This document shows, one piece after another, positions 51,180 to 61,782 of a stretch of DNA of 64,000 bases (position 1 is its first letter; every line of letters starts with the position of its first letter). A program made the position numbers and the translations under genes. The DNA comes from Allomyces macrogynus ATCC 38327 (Eukaryota > Blastocladiomycota > Blastocladiomycetes > Blastocladiales > Blastocladiaceae), in the NCBI GenBank assembly GCA_000151295.1, contig GG745375.1:171131-235130 (forward strand), given 5' to 3'. The notes below the pieces were generated by a model. That model worked only from the letters and a program-made list of their open reading frames with translations, did not search any database and was not told where the DNA came from.

Positions 51180-52271
51180 AGACTTGGCGCGCGACGTGTC
51201 GTGAGCGGGACGGCGTGAGTGCATGCAAAGGTCAGGATCAGGTCAGCGCTCACCGAATGTGGGGATGGGCGGCGTGCGGAGCGTGCCGGCCCGCAGCGCC
51301 GCTGCGGTTGATGGTGTCTATCCACGCCGTTCAAATCTGGGATGAAACCGGCGCGCGAGGGAGATGTATGGTGCCGTAGACCGTGACGCGCGTGGTACTC
51401 CGCAGCGTGTCGCGTGGGGGACCAGGTGGACGCACTAGTTCGTGCGTTTCGTAGGCGCCAGGTTGTGCCTCCACTTGCCCCGGATCACCACGCCCATGGA
51501 CGACGATTCCAATCGGTGACCCTGGCCGCCCCGCATTCGCCGGCGACCATGGTGATGGAAGTGCACGCCGCGCACACGTCCGAGACGATCGTCTGCGCGC
51601 CGTTTCTCTGGTGCATCTCGGCGATCCATGCGTGGAAGGAGCGTGTCGAAACACCTGACAACGGCCCGTAGCGCGTGTTCCTTGTCCATCAGAGTGGCGT
51701 CCCTTCACAGATTTTTGCGTGCTTTTCTTGGAGTTGCTCGACGCTGAACGAGTATCGCCGGATCGCCGCGCTTTAGGCCGAATGCGTGCCAGGCGCTGCC
51801 CGAGCTGATGTGATCATGGTTGTCGTGAGGCTGTGGACCCGTTTCTCCGTTTCTCGTTTCGTGGTTGTGCGTGCATGCGTGGTTCTCCCCTAGGCTTGTG
51901 GAATCCGCGGCACATTTTGCGTAACCGAGGCAAAAAGACGGCGCACCAATCGTGGTTGACGCGCTGTTGCGCGCAGCAGCAGCCCGTCCCCCTGGCGACC
52001 GCTCAATTGCCTGCCAACAAAAACGCGTGCAAAACAGAGAGCGCAGCGGACCAGCGCGTGCAGTGTAGGCAAACCCCTTTGGCCCAGCACGAGCAGCCCG
52101 CTCCAGTTTCCGAAACGCGTCAGATTCGTGTCGGTGGGCGTCAGGCATGGCCACGTCGCTCTGACTGGATCCACTGCTCCGCTGCAGCCCGCCAGGAGGC
52201 TGCGGACCACGCCCACCTCTCCTCCAACTGCTCTGATCCGACCTGTCGCTCGCGCGCGACGCATCCAAACC
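51180..52271. other. spacer between inverted-repeat arms
   Basis: About 1.09 kb of single-copy DNA between two divergently transcribed identical genes. It is the only shared upstream region and so a candidate bidirectional regulatory zone. Open frames here (51331-51708 and 51705-52286 minus) resemble nothing. Confidence 0.5.
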
Positions 52272-53135
52272 GTCAACCCGCCGCACCTACAAATACCGTC
52301 GCCCGCCGCGCCCACATCCAACCACCATCGCACTGCATCTTTTGCACTCATCCAACCCACCCCACCACCAACCAACCAACCAACCACCTCACCATGTCGT
52401 ACGCCGCCCAGTCGCAGTCGCAGTCGCAGTCGCAGTACCAGGCCGGCCACGACGGCGCGCAGTACCAAGGCCAGTCGCAGAGCCAGTACCAGTCGGGCGA
52501 CGCCGGTTACCAGGCGCAGAGCCAGGGCCAGTCGCAGTGGGGTTCGGGCGATGCGGGCTACCAGGCGCAGAGCCAGGGCCAGTACCAGTCGGGCCATACT
52601 GGCCATAACTCGGTCGACCAGTTCCAGGCGCAGGTACGCGTCCAATCAATCGCATTTGCTCTCTCCACCCGATTCGCGATCACCGACGCTCACTCCATCC
52701 ACTCTCTCGCGCGCTCTCGATGATAGTCCCAGTCGCAGTACAACCAGGGCGGCGACGCGTTCCAGTCGCAGGCTCAGTCGCAGTCGCAGTGGGGCCATGG
52801 CGGCGACGCGTTCCAGTCGCAGGCGCAGAGTCAGACGCAGTACGACCACGGTCATGGCGGCGACGCGTTCCAGGCCCAGTCGCAGTCGCAGACGCAGTGG
52901 AACGCCGACGGCGGCTACCAGGCGCAGCACCAGGACCAGTCGCAGGTGATTGACCACAGCCACGGCGGTTGCTTCTAAGCGCGCGTCACAACTGTGCGCG
53001 TTGGCCTGATCATGGCGGTCGCGCAAGGTCGATGAGGGGGACGAGCATGTTTTGTTGGCGAGGGCTGAATTTTTCCACCAGATGGGTTTCGCAATTTGTA
53101 CATATTTCATTGCAATTGCATTCACTTTTCGCTGT
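52272..53135 (-). repeat. inverted repeat, right arm (864 bp)
   Basis: Reverse complement of 50316-51179, carrying copy D with its promoter and 3' flank. Homology stops sharply after GCTGT at 53135. Confidence 0.9.
52394..52978 (+). CDS. Gln/Ser/Tyr-repeat protein, copy D
   Basis: Exons 52394-52633 and 52727-52978 encode 163 residues identical to copy C, with the same intron, leader and TATA-like element inside the inverted-repeat arm. It is divergent from copy C. As in the other copies there is no signal peptide or TM. The sequence is Gln/Ser/Tyr/Gly repeats ending IDHSHGGCF. The penultimate Cys (GCF) is shared with copies B and C and could be a lipidation or disulphide site; that is speculation. 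Confidence 0.75.
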
Positions 53136-53626
53136 CCAGCGCCGTGTCTCGTTCTTCCGTTCGAAGGCGCCAGCGTCAGCTCCTTCGCGCGATTGTGGTC
53201 CAGTACTAGTCGCATCTGCTGTTTGATTGCTGATTGATTCTCACCTCATTCAAAAGTATGGACGCGTTCGCGTATAAAGGATGACCATGGAGACCGTGTT
53301 TCTTCACCTGAAGGCGCTCAATTTGAACGTGGCTGTTGCAATCACTCAATTCTGTTTCGCTCGTCACCATCGTTGTGACGTTCACATGTCGACGCGGATG
53401 GGCTGATGCTTTGTACCGCACGTCGATCGGAGTTCAACTCGACACAAACTCGCGCGCACGCGCGATCCGCAAAAACCGCGTCGCGTTGGCACGATAAGCG
53501 CGCCGATCTCGACCGCAACGTGGTTCGCGGTCGTTCGGCTTCCCGCAGCTGTTGCTTCTGCAACGAAATCCTCTCAGCGCGGACCACAAGCCATCCATAG
53601 ACAAAACTGATAATTCCATTCTACCT
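53136..53626. other. intergenic between copy D and the GATA gene
   Basis: About 490 bp, convergent 3' flanks. No gene is recognised. Confidence 0.4.
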
Positions 53627-55947
53627 TTACACCGCCCCACCCGCGCCTCCCGGCGCCGTCGGCGGCACCTGCACGCTCGTCGGCACCCACATGTACCCCG
53701 GTGGCGCCGGCGCCGGCGGCGTAAACGCCCCGCCATTCCCCAACCCCTCCTGCTGAGCCGCCGGCGCGGGCACCCTTCGGACCCATGCGACAGGCACGTG
53801 CACGAGCCGGCCGTCCGGGAAAAAGATCGGCACGGTCTCGCCGGCGGCGGTGTCGGTGGACGGTGGTGGGACGACGACGGGCGGCTGTACGAGCAGTGAT
53901 GGCGGCGGTGGGGACGGCGGGGACGTGGGGATCCGAATATCCGCGACCGACGGGGACGCCATGGGCGGAGGGAGGGCGACGGGGATCGATGGCGGGGCGA
54001 CGACGGCGATCGCGACCGTCGGTGCGACCGCGACAGCGGCGGTTGTTGGGGTGGTCGGTGTCGGTGGCGCCGCGAGCCTCACCCCCGCGCCCGCCAAGTG
54101 CGCGTGCGCGGCCAAGATCGCGATCGGTGAACTCGACGACGGTGGGGACTGACCCATCCCGGACGGCGGTGTCGCCTGCTGCTGCCGCGGATCCGGTTGG
54201 CCGTCGGCGGAGGCTGCCGCCGCTGCCACGGCGGCCGCAGCCTGTGCCTTCTTGCTCATCCGGTTGCGGCGTTTGATCACATCGGACCGGAGTTGCACGG
54301 GCCTTATCACGCCGTGGAGCTTGAGGTAGAGCCCGCAGGCGTTACACAGCGGGTCGCCGTTCTCGCTGCGCCGCCATAAAGGGGTGGTCGTCGTGCGGCA
54401 GTTGGTGCACGTGTAGGTGACTTGCTGCGAGGTGCGGGATGAGGATCTGGTTGTCGAGGAGGAAGACGACGAGGATGGCGTGGAGGCGGCGGGTGGTGGG
54501 GGTGGAGGAGGTGCGGGCGAGGACGGGGCCGATGCAGGAGCGGGCGGTGATGCTGGTGCCGAGACTGTCGGCGTCGATGTGGTCAGGTTTGGAGGCGACA
54601 ACCATGCTGTAGACGGTGGAGGTGGAGGTGCGGACGGATGCGCGAGGACAGCAACAGCAGTCGGTGCGGGGGCGGACACGGACACGGGGCCGGGCATGGC
54701 GACAGCATTCGAAACCGGGGCCGATACGGGCACGGATGATACGGGCGTAGGAACGGGTCCCGCGGTCATGGGATGCGCGACCGGTATTGGCGCGCTTTGC
54801 GGGGCCTGGAGCGGCAGCGGTGCATGGGCGTTGGCCGGACCCATTGCATGCGTTGCCGGAGTCAATCCGGACGCGCCCGAGGCGGAGGTCGATGGTGGTG
54901 GAGGCGGGACAACCGACGCGATCGGCGCAGCCGTGGCCATCGAAGCGCTCCGCACGTCGCTGCCACCACCATCCTCGTTGTCGTGCCGGGGCCGCTTGAG
55001 CCGCCGCGGATCGTTGGTCGTCGAGACCGCGTCCTCGGCTCTCGGCGGGCCCGCCATCACGCCCTCCATAGCCTCCCCGCCGCCATACTCGGCCTGGATC
55101 CGCGCGGCCGTGAGCGCGACAAACGCATCGATATCGAGATCCGGCGAAGCCAAGGTCCCGCGCGCAGCCTGTGCAATCGAATCGAGAGAGATCGTCGGCG
55201 TATCGAGGTCGGCCATGGTGACGTCGTCGGGCATCAGGTCCGGCGACGGCGGGTGCGGTATCGGCGGCGGCGGCGGCAGCGGCGGAGCGACGATTTCAAG
55301 TGCAGGGGGCGGCGGGTGAGGGGGATTCGGCGTCCGGGAGGGCGTGGACGGGCCAGGGTGGCCGGCGCCTGGTTTCGGCCGTGCTTGTGGCGCCGGCCCC
55401 GCTGCTGGACAAGTGACCTGGCCGGGGGACGCTTGCGGGGGAGCTCTGGAGCTCCCGCGTTCGCGCGGCGCAGGACTTTGCGATCGTGCGCGCTGCTGGT
55501 AGGTCCCACCGCGGTTCGTGCGACGCTGCTCGTCGTCGGCGTGGACGTGGATGGCCCAGGACCGTATGGCCCCCACACCGACGACGACGACGTGATGGCC
55601 GCTGCGCCCGTATCAATCGACGCGCGCCGCGGTGCACGGCCCGCTGCCACTGCGGCCGACCCGGCAGCTACGGCATCCACGGCGCCGTCGAGGTCGGTCT
55701 TGTGCATGTTGAGCGCCATGAGGCGCCAGGTCAAGTTCTCGATACGCTGGCCGTGCGGTAATGCATCCTTGGCTTTCGTATAGAGCTTCCATAGCCGGTG
55801 GTTGTCGTTGGGGACGTGCGGGTCGAGTGGGGACGGGAAGACAGTCGAGGCCAGCACGCGCGAGACGAGCTGCGCGGTCGGAGTCGTCGTCGACGAGGTC
55901 GACGTGGGCGGCGGGTCATGCTGGTTCGGCTGCTGCTGTTGCGCGTG

Positions 55948-55994
<47 letters not shown>

Positions 55995-56115
55995 GTTGAT
56001 GCTGGTGTTGAGCGGCGGGCGCGGCATGGTGGTGGTGGTGGTGGTCTGGGTGGTGGTGCTGGTGCGGCGCGCGTGCCGCGTTGCGCGCAGCGGCGGCGGC
56101 GGCGGTGCTGGCCAT
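53627..56115 (-). CDS. GATA-type zinc-finger transcription factor (AreA/nitrogen-regulator-like)
   Basis: About 829 residues in one exon once a single missing base (near 55500, joining two frames) is allowed. ATG 56115 starts [17 protein letters not shown]. Residues about 15-60 are His/Gln/Glu-rich with an (HE)n repeat. At 106-133 is the DUF1752 motif ([24 protein letters not shown]) found at the N-terminus of fungal AreA/Gat-type factors. At about 569-593 is one class IVa finger, C-x2-C-x17-C-x2-C ([26 protein letters not shown]), then the basic arm KRRNRMSKK. Flanking regions are Pro/Ala-rich. The architecture argues for a nitrogen- or nutrient-response activator. The exact target is unknown. 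Confidence 0.9.
55951..55992 (+). repeat. CTCGTG hexanucleotide repeat (7 units)
   Basis: Seven tandem CTCGTG units. On the minus strand they encode the His-Glu dipeptide repeat near the N-terminus of the GATA factor. Confidence 0.9.
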
Positions 56116-57045
56116 GGGCGCGCGAGAAGGTGGAGTTTGTGCTGGTTGCAGGTGCGTGTCGTGCAAACTGGTGGGAGAAGACTGCGGACAGAGAGCCGCG
56201 CGAGGGAGGCGCGCGCGCGGCCGCGTCGGTCAGTCGGCTCGACGGCGGCAGCCGCGTTGGTGTTGGTGGAAGTGGGCGACGACGCGACGAGCAGCAACGG
56301 AAAATTGCGCTGGCCTGCTTGCTTGAAGCGCGTGGGCCCCGGGACTCCCCGAGCACCATGCCTTCCGCGAATCCTGCATGCGCGGTACGAACCGCAAGCA
56401 CGAGGATTCGCGCGATCCCTCCTTCCTTCGCTCTGCCCTCTGCACTCTGCAGCAGATCTGGGATCTGGCCGATCCGGATTCCACGAATCCAACCACCAGC
56501 AGACGCCGCAGATCGCCAGCATCCACACCTGAAACCGATCGGGCCACGCCCGAAACCTACCAATCCCGGCCTGAAACCGGCATGACACAGCGCCCACATT
56601 GACTGAAACCCGGGCCTGCGATCCGCGCTCGCCGAACGATACCGAAGAGCCCGACTTTTCCCGGCGCAGGGGTCCAACGCGTCTCGCGTTTCGGCTGCGC
56701 CACGCACGCGCGCGGTGTCTCACATGTGTGCTGTCACAGGCTGCCACGGCTGTTGGTGAAACGTGACGGCGCTCAGATGCCACCGCGCGTGTCGAACAGT
56801 TCGTGCCGCTGCCACGTCGCGGGTTGAGCGCGACCTCCACCACCACGACGGCGACGGCGACGGCGACGACCAGAAGCTGCAACGACGACGACGACGACGA
56901 CGCTCGCCGGGGACACGACCGCGCCGTGAACCAGCGCCCGCACCCCGCACACCGAACCGCCCGCAACCGCACAACAACGCGCCCGTGAACCAACTCCAGC
57001 TCCCACCAACCACCCAACCACCCAACCTCAACCATACCCAAGACG
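56116..57045. promoter_or_regulatory. divergent upstream region of the GATA and YIF1 genes
   Basis: 930 bp between divergent starts, with a GACGGCGAC-rich stretch near 56850-56900. Overlapping frames are unstructured. No recognisable element. Confidence 0.35.
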
Positions 57046-58665
57046 ATGTACCGCCCCGTGGCCCCACCCACCGCCGCGCACCCCGGCTCCTCCGCCACGG
57101 CCGCTCCACCGCCGCTCGTGCACCCGGTCCCCGTCCCCGCCGCGCGCGCCGCCGCGAACGCGTCCCCGGCGCCGCACGCGATGCACGCCGGGTACGCCCC
57201 CTCGTCGGGCGCGCCCACGCCCGCGCCTGCCGGCGGCGGCGGGCCGACTCCGTCCTACTCGCCCGCACCCGCACCTGCGCCGGGGTACGCGCCCGCCGCG
57301 GTCGCGCAGAACCAGTACTATGCGCCGCGCCAGCAGCAGCCGATGCAGGGGTACGCCGGGTACCAGCCAGCGCAGCCGCAAGGGCAGCCGATGCAGCAGC
57401 AGCAGGCCTACTGGCAGCAGCAGCCGCAGCGGCCCGCGACGGGGCAGGGGTTCCAGCCGATGCCCGTTCCGCAGGGCCAGTACGCCGGGTACGCGCCGGC
57501 GACGGGCCGCATGGCGTCGCCGATGCCGCCACAACAGGGGCAACAGCAGCAAGGGCAACAGCAGCAACAGCAACAGCCACAGGCGCCGACGGTGCCGCTC
57601 TTCAACCCAGCCGCGTTTGCCGGGCTCGTCACGGACCCGACGGCACAGATTGGGATGCAACTCGGGTCCAAGGCCGTGCTCGCCGGCCAGGAATACGTGA
57701 ACCAAAATGTGGGTTTTGCTCCAAATCTCGAGTTGCTGGATCAAGATGGTGGCCGTGATCTGACGTGTCGTGACTTGCTGGTAGATCAACCGCTACTTCA
57801 ACCTGCCGCACCTGAAGTACTACTTCAACGTGTCGAACTCGTACGTGCAGTCGAAGCTGCAGCTCGTCCTGTTCCCGTTCCGCCAGCGCGTACGGTCTCC
57901 GCCACTCCCCACCCTCCTCCCCGCCCGCTCACACCATTTTTTGCCAACCAGCACTGGCACCGCCGCACCGTCCGTCTCGAACACCCGCCCGGGTACCCGA
58001 CCTCCGCCACCGGCGCGACCCCAGCTTCCCCCGTCGTTTCTGGCGCGCTCTCCCCGACCCCGGCCACCACAGCGCTCGCCGAGTACCGCCCGCCACGCGA
58101 AGACGTGCTCGCGCCGGACCTCTACATTCCTGTCATGGCGTTCGTCACCTACGTCCTGCTCGTCGGGCTCGACTTGGGCCAGCGGCACGCGTTCCACCCA
58201 CAAGTCCTCGGGCTCACGGCCTCGACGGCGTTTTTCCTGGTCCTGTGCGAAGTGCTGCTCGTGAAACTCGGGTGTTATCTGTTCTCGGTACAAGCCGCGG
58301 TACCGGTGTTGGATTTGGTCAGTTATGCCGGGTATAAGTTTGTCGGGTCCGTTCTCTCGTTTTGGCACTTGTCCCCAGTCGGGCTCGCGGACTGACCGTT
58401 GGATCCCGTTTGCGCTAGGATTATTACGACGCTCCTTGCCGCGTTCCTCGCCCCCGTTCTCGGCACCTGGCCCTACTGGATCGCGCTCGCCTACACGTCG
58501 CTCGCCTTGGGCTTCTTCTCGCTGCGGTCGATGCGGTACATTGTGATTCCAGAAGCCGGGTCGTCCACGTCGACGATTCATATCCCGCAGCGCCGCCGCC
58601 GGATTAATTTCCTGGCCGGCGTCGTGTTCTTGCAAATGCTCACGTCGTGGATTCTCGTACGGTAA
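57046..58665 (+). CDS. YIF1: YIF1 family Golgi/ER vesicle protein
   Basis: Exons 57046-57708, 57785-57889, 57952-58346 and 58419-58665 encode 469 residues. The N-terminal 200 residues are Pro/Gln/Ala-rich with long Gln tracts. The YIF1 domain begins AAFAGLVTDPTAQIGMQLG, then EYVNQN-INRYFNLPHLKYY, FNVSNSYVQSKLQLVLFPFR, and PREDVLAPDLYIPVMAFVTY. Five hydrophobic helices follow, ending LAGVVFLQMLTSWILV. YIF1 partners YIP1 and Rab GTPases in ER-Golgi traffic. An unspliced frame runs across introns 1 and 2 by chance because their lengths sum to a multiple of three. It would lose exon 2, so the spliced model is preferred. Confidence 0.93.
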
Positions 58666-59049
58666 GGTTAATGGAATTACAGGCGGTGTTGAAATACGAT
58701 TTGTGGGCCGGGCAGGCGATGTTCTTGGGGACGCGGGCCCGGAGAGCGGGACGTACCGCTAGTGTGCCCGGATTCAGGCTAGCAAGTGCAAATCCCACGT
58801 CATACCATCCTCTGTGATCGGTCAGAACCAAGCTCGCATCACAAGCATCCTGCACCACGGCAGATGCTCCACATTTATCGAAAACAGGCCCGCACCAGCT
58901 CACGGTCAGTCTGGTCATAAACCGCGGTTCCGAGCCCGCTGGGCACGTCCCGGGCGTGTCAGCAGCAAGCCGGGCGCCACGTCCTTGTGCGTTCGGTGTT
59001 GGGCAAGTTAAAATGTGAAGAGAAAAGCATCAGCAGCAGGCACACGACC
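58666..59049. other. intergenic
   Basis: 384 bp holding the promoter of the GRDP-like gene. Nothing else is recognised. Confidence 0.35.
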
Positions 59050-61111
59050 ATGCCCGAAGCCGTCGTTGTGCCCGCCGCTCCCGTCGATTCTCTGCCCATC
59101 GTGGCCGATAAGTCGAGTGCCGCTGCCGACGCTGCTTTTTCCAGGACGAGGCCCTTGCTGCACATACCGCCGTCTTGAAGGCGGTTAAGGACGGCGACGA
59201 AGCCAACAAGGATGCGCTCAACAAGTTCGTTGACGCGATTGGCACCGAGACGGCTGAGATCGTGTCGCGCGATGCGCTGCTCGCCCATACGCTGCTGCTC
59301 TCGATTTTCTACCACAAGCTGCGTGATGGCGACAACGAGACCAAGGACGTGTACGTTGCTTCGATATTGACGCGCCGCTTCTAGACTTCTTGCCATGGCA
59401 CAAGTGTCGTGCATTTTGCAAGAACTTTGCTGACATGAAGCCGTGTCATCGTACCGTTTTATGGCAATCAAGCGTGTACTTCTGCACCTTGGAGATGCGT
59501 GACCTCGTGTTCCTCGATGCGCTGGTTCAAGTCGTCATCACGGGCAAGTGCCGGTTGATGCCTGCCGCTCCCGCCCATGGACGTGGCCATGCTCATGCAC
59601 TCGCACATGATCTGTACAATCATTGTTTCTTGCTTCCTGATTGCTCATTTGCTTGAGAGGATCAAGCGCTGATGGTTTCCATTTGGCGTGCGTGATATTC
59701 GATTTGTACGTCTTTGACTGACCATTTTCCTGCACCTCGCCCAATGCTGAGCCTTCTCCGCTTTGCCAAAGACATGACGCGTCGCTACGGTCGCGCATTT
59801 GTCGGCATGTCGATGCCGCTGATGCGCTTGGTACGTGTTCACGGGCATTCTCGTTCATCAATTCCTCCCTTCATTTCTCCGTTTAGAGGCTGAGTTGCCG
59901 TCTCCGCGACTCGAAATTCGGCCAAGGTCGTCATGGGCACCAACAAGGACGACCTCGAGACCTCGCGCCATTTCTGGGCCAAGCACCTGCTCACCGACAT
60001 GCCCTGTGACTTGTCGCCCGCCGACGTGGACGAGACCAAGGTCGTTGGCCACGTCGTGTGCCCGTTCTGCACGTCGGAGCTGACGCTGACCATGCCGAGT
60101 AGGCAGCCCTGCGTCTACACGGTCAAGTGCACATGTGCGCAATGTGCGCCGCTGAATTCACGGCCGAACATGTTGCCGTGAACTGCTTCGTGACGCTTGT
60201 CAAGACCACGCCGGCCGCGCGCATTGCGGGAACGCAGGCACACCCGAAGATGCGCGAGTTCATGCTCAACCACCCGGCCAACATGGCCGATCTCGCCACG
60301 CTCTTTGACAAGTCCGTGTGGGCCAAGTACGCGGCCAAGCTGCCGACGCTCGCGACCTGGGCTGACGACGTCAAGTCCAAAGTCATGGCCCCGATCATGA
60401 AGGACGCGGCCGACTCGCTGGTCCTGCCTGGGAGCCGGTTCCAGTTCGCCATGGTGATCCACGCGCACAAGGGCGTCATCACCGGCCTGTGGTCAATGGA
60501 CATGGTCCGTGCGGTCTGCCGCCAGCGCCGCTTCTCGGCCAAGATGGCCAACCTCGTGCAGTCGGGCTCAAGCGCCGTCTACCATTTCCAGACCGATGCA
60601 CTCGTGCAGTACCCCAAGTTCCTGACCATGGCCATCGCCCACCCGAGCAAGCCGCTCGTTCCAACGTCGGCATCCGACTTGGCGTGGCACACGCACCAGC
60701 TGTTCCCGGCCGCCCACCGCCAGCAGACGCTCGCGCTCACGGGCAGCGTCATGAACCACGACGATTCCGACGATGCCAGGTCGGAGGCGCGCATCGCTGA
60801 TGGCGCCAAGGAAAACGGCCGACCTCTGGATGCACGTGTTTGACGAAGAGTTTCTCCACCCGCGTGTGCCGTGCGCGATGGGGGACAAGTACCTGGCCGT
60901 GCTCTCGGCGTCGTCCTGCACCCACTCGCGCGGGGGCAGCCATGGCGATGCTGCGCACGGCACCTACGACAACGAGAACGCGGCCATTTGCGAGGCGAGG
61001 TGCGGCGTCTTCTGGTGCGATGCCTACCCCACGTGTCGCTATAAGCCCAATGCCGACGGCAACGATGCGGATGGAACGATGCAGGCGGCGGCAGTCAGCC
61101 GTGTTGAATGA
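59050..61111 (+). CDS. GRDP/DUF1399 family protein, frame broken
   Basis: From ATG 59050 (MPEAVVVPAAPVDSLPIV) several exons and frame switches cover the family signature. These include ALLAHTLLLSIFYHKL, ALVQVVITGKCRLMP followed (one-base shift) by PPMDVAMLMHSHM, LRFAKDMTRRYGRAF, a Cys pair VVCPFC and a second pair KCTC, then KFLTMAIAHPS and VPTSASDLAWHTHQL with NHDD. Two WH/HxH motifs of this type, P-x-D-V-x-x-x-x-H-x-H and PT-x-D-L-x-WHTHQL, are characteristic of glycine-rich-domain-containing proteins (GRDP). The tail is KTADLWMHVFDEEFLHP and ends near 61111. Single-base breaks occur near 59140 (T run), 59565, 60137 and 60812 (A run). The molecular role of the family is poorly known. Confidence 0.7.
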
Positions 61112-61782
61112 GCTGGAAGACGCTTGTTTGCTCGACCATGGTAACGCCCGTTCACCTAACCCCTTCTCTTTTATTTGTTGAAAGCCCTCATTTGATCATT
61201 GCTTCCCTGAATGCGCCCCCTTTGCTCTCCACCCTATACTTGTTGCGTACTGAGCCGGCGAATGAGATGAGTGCGCCATGTCCGACGTCGAATACTGGAT
61301 GTAGGTGCATTGCTTCTCAATTATGGGGTGCGCACTCTCATCTTGGCAAGCTTTTCAGTCGGTGCAGATTATTAGAGAGGATCAATGTCGCTCCAGCTTG
61401 TTGATGAGAGCGAAACATGGATGCGTTTTGTTTTTGAACCGCAACAACAATGCAAGATTTGGCACCATCACTCTGGGCCAGAACTTGCTGCCAAGCAAGC
61501 GAGAGTATGCGCGAGCCTGCTGCCGTCATCTTTCGCCAATACTCCCATGCCTGTCAAAGTGATAGATGTAAGACAAGAGATGCTGGTCCTCCACAAAATG
61601 GTTTGGGGCTTGGTCGTGCCCTTGCTTCAACCTGATTGTATGGTGGATGACACCAAGATATTTCCACATTTTTGGTCACTCACCCCATTTCCTCGCCCGA
61701 CCCCACAAATGCCACCACCACTCTTCATGGTCGAGGTGCTTTTGCGTGCTTTTTTGCACCTCGTCCCAAGCCGAACCCGATT
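61112..61782. other. convergent intergenic region
   Basis: About 670 bp of AT-richer sequence between convergent genes. No gene is recognised. Confidence 0.4.

Noticed and set aside
57046..58395. Single unspliced frame for YIF1
   Set aside because: It skips the conserved exon-2 residues (INRYFNLPHLKYYFNV). Its continuity arises because introns of 76 and 62 nt sum to a multiple of three.
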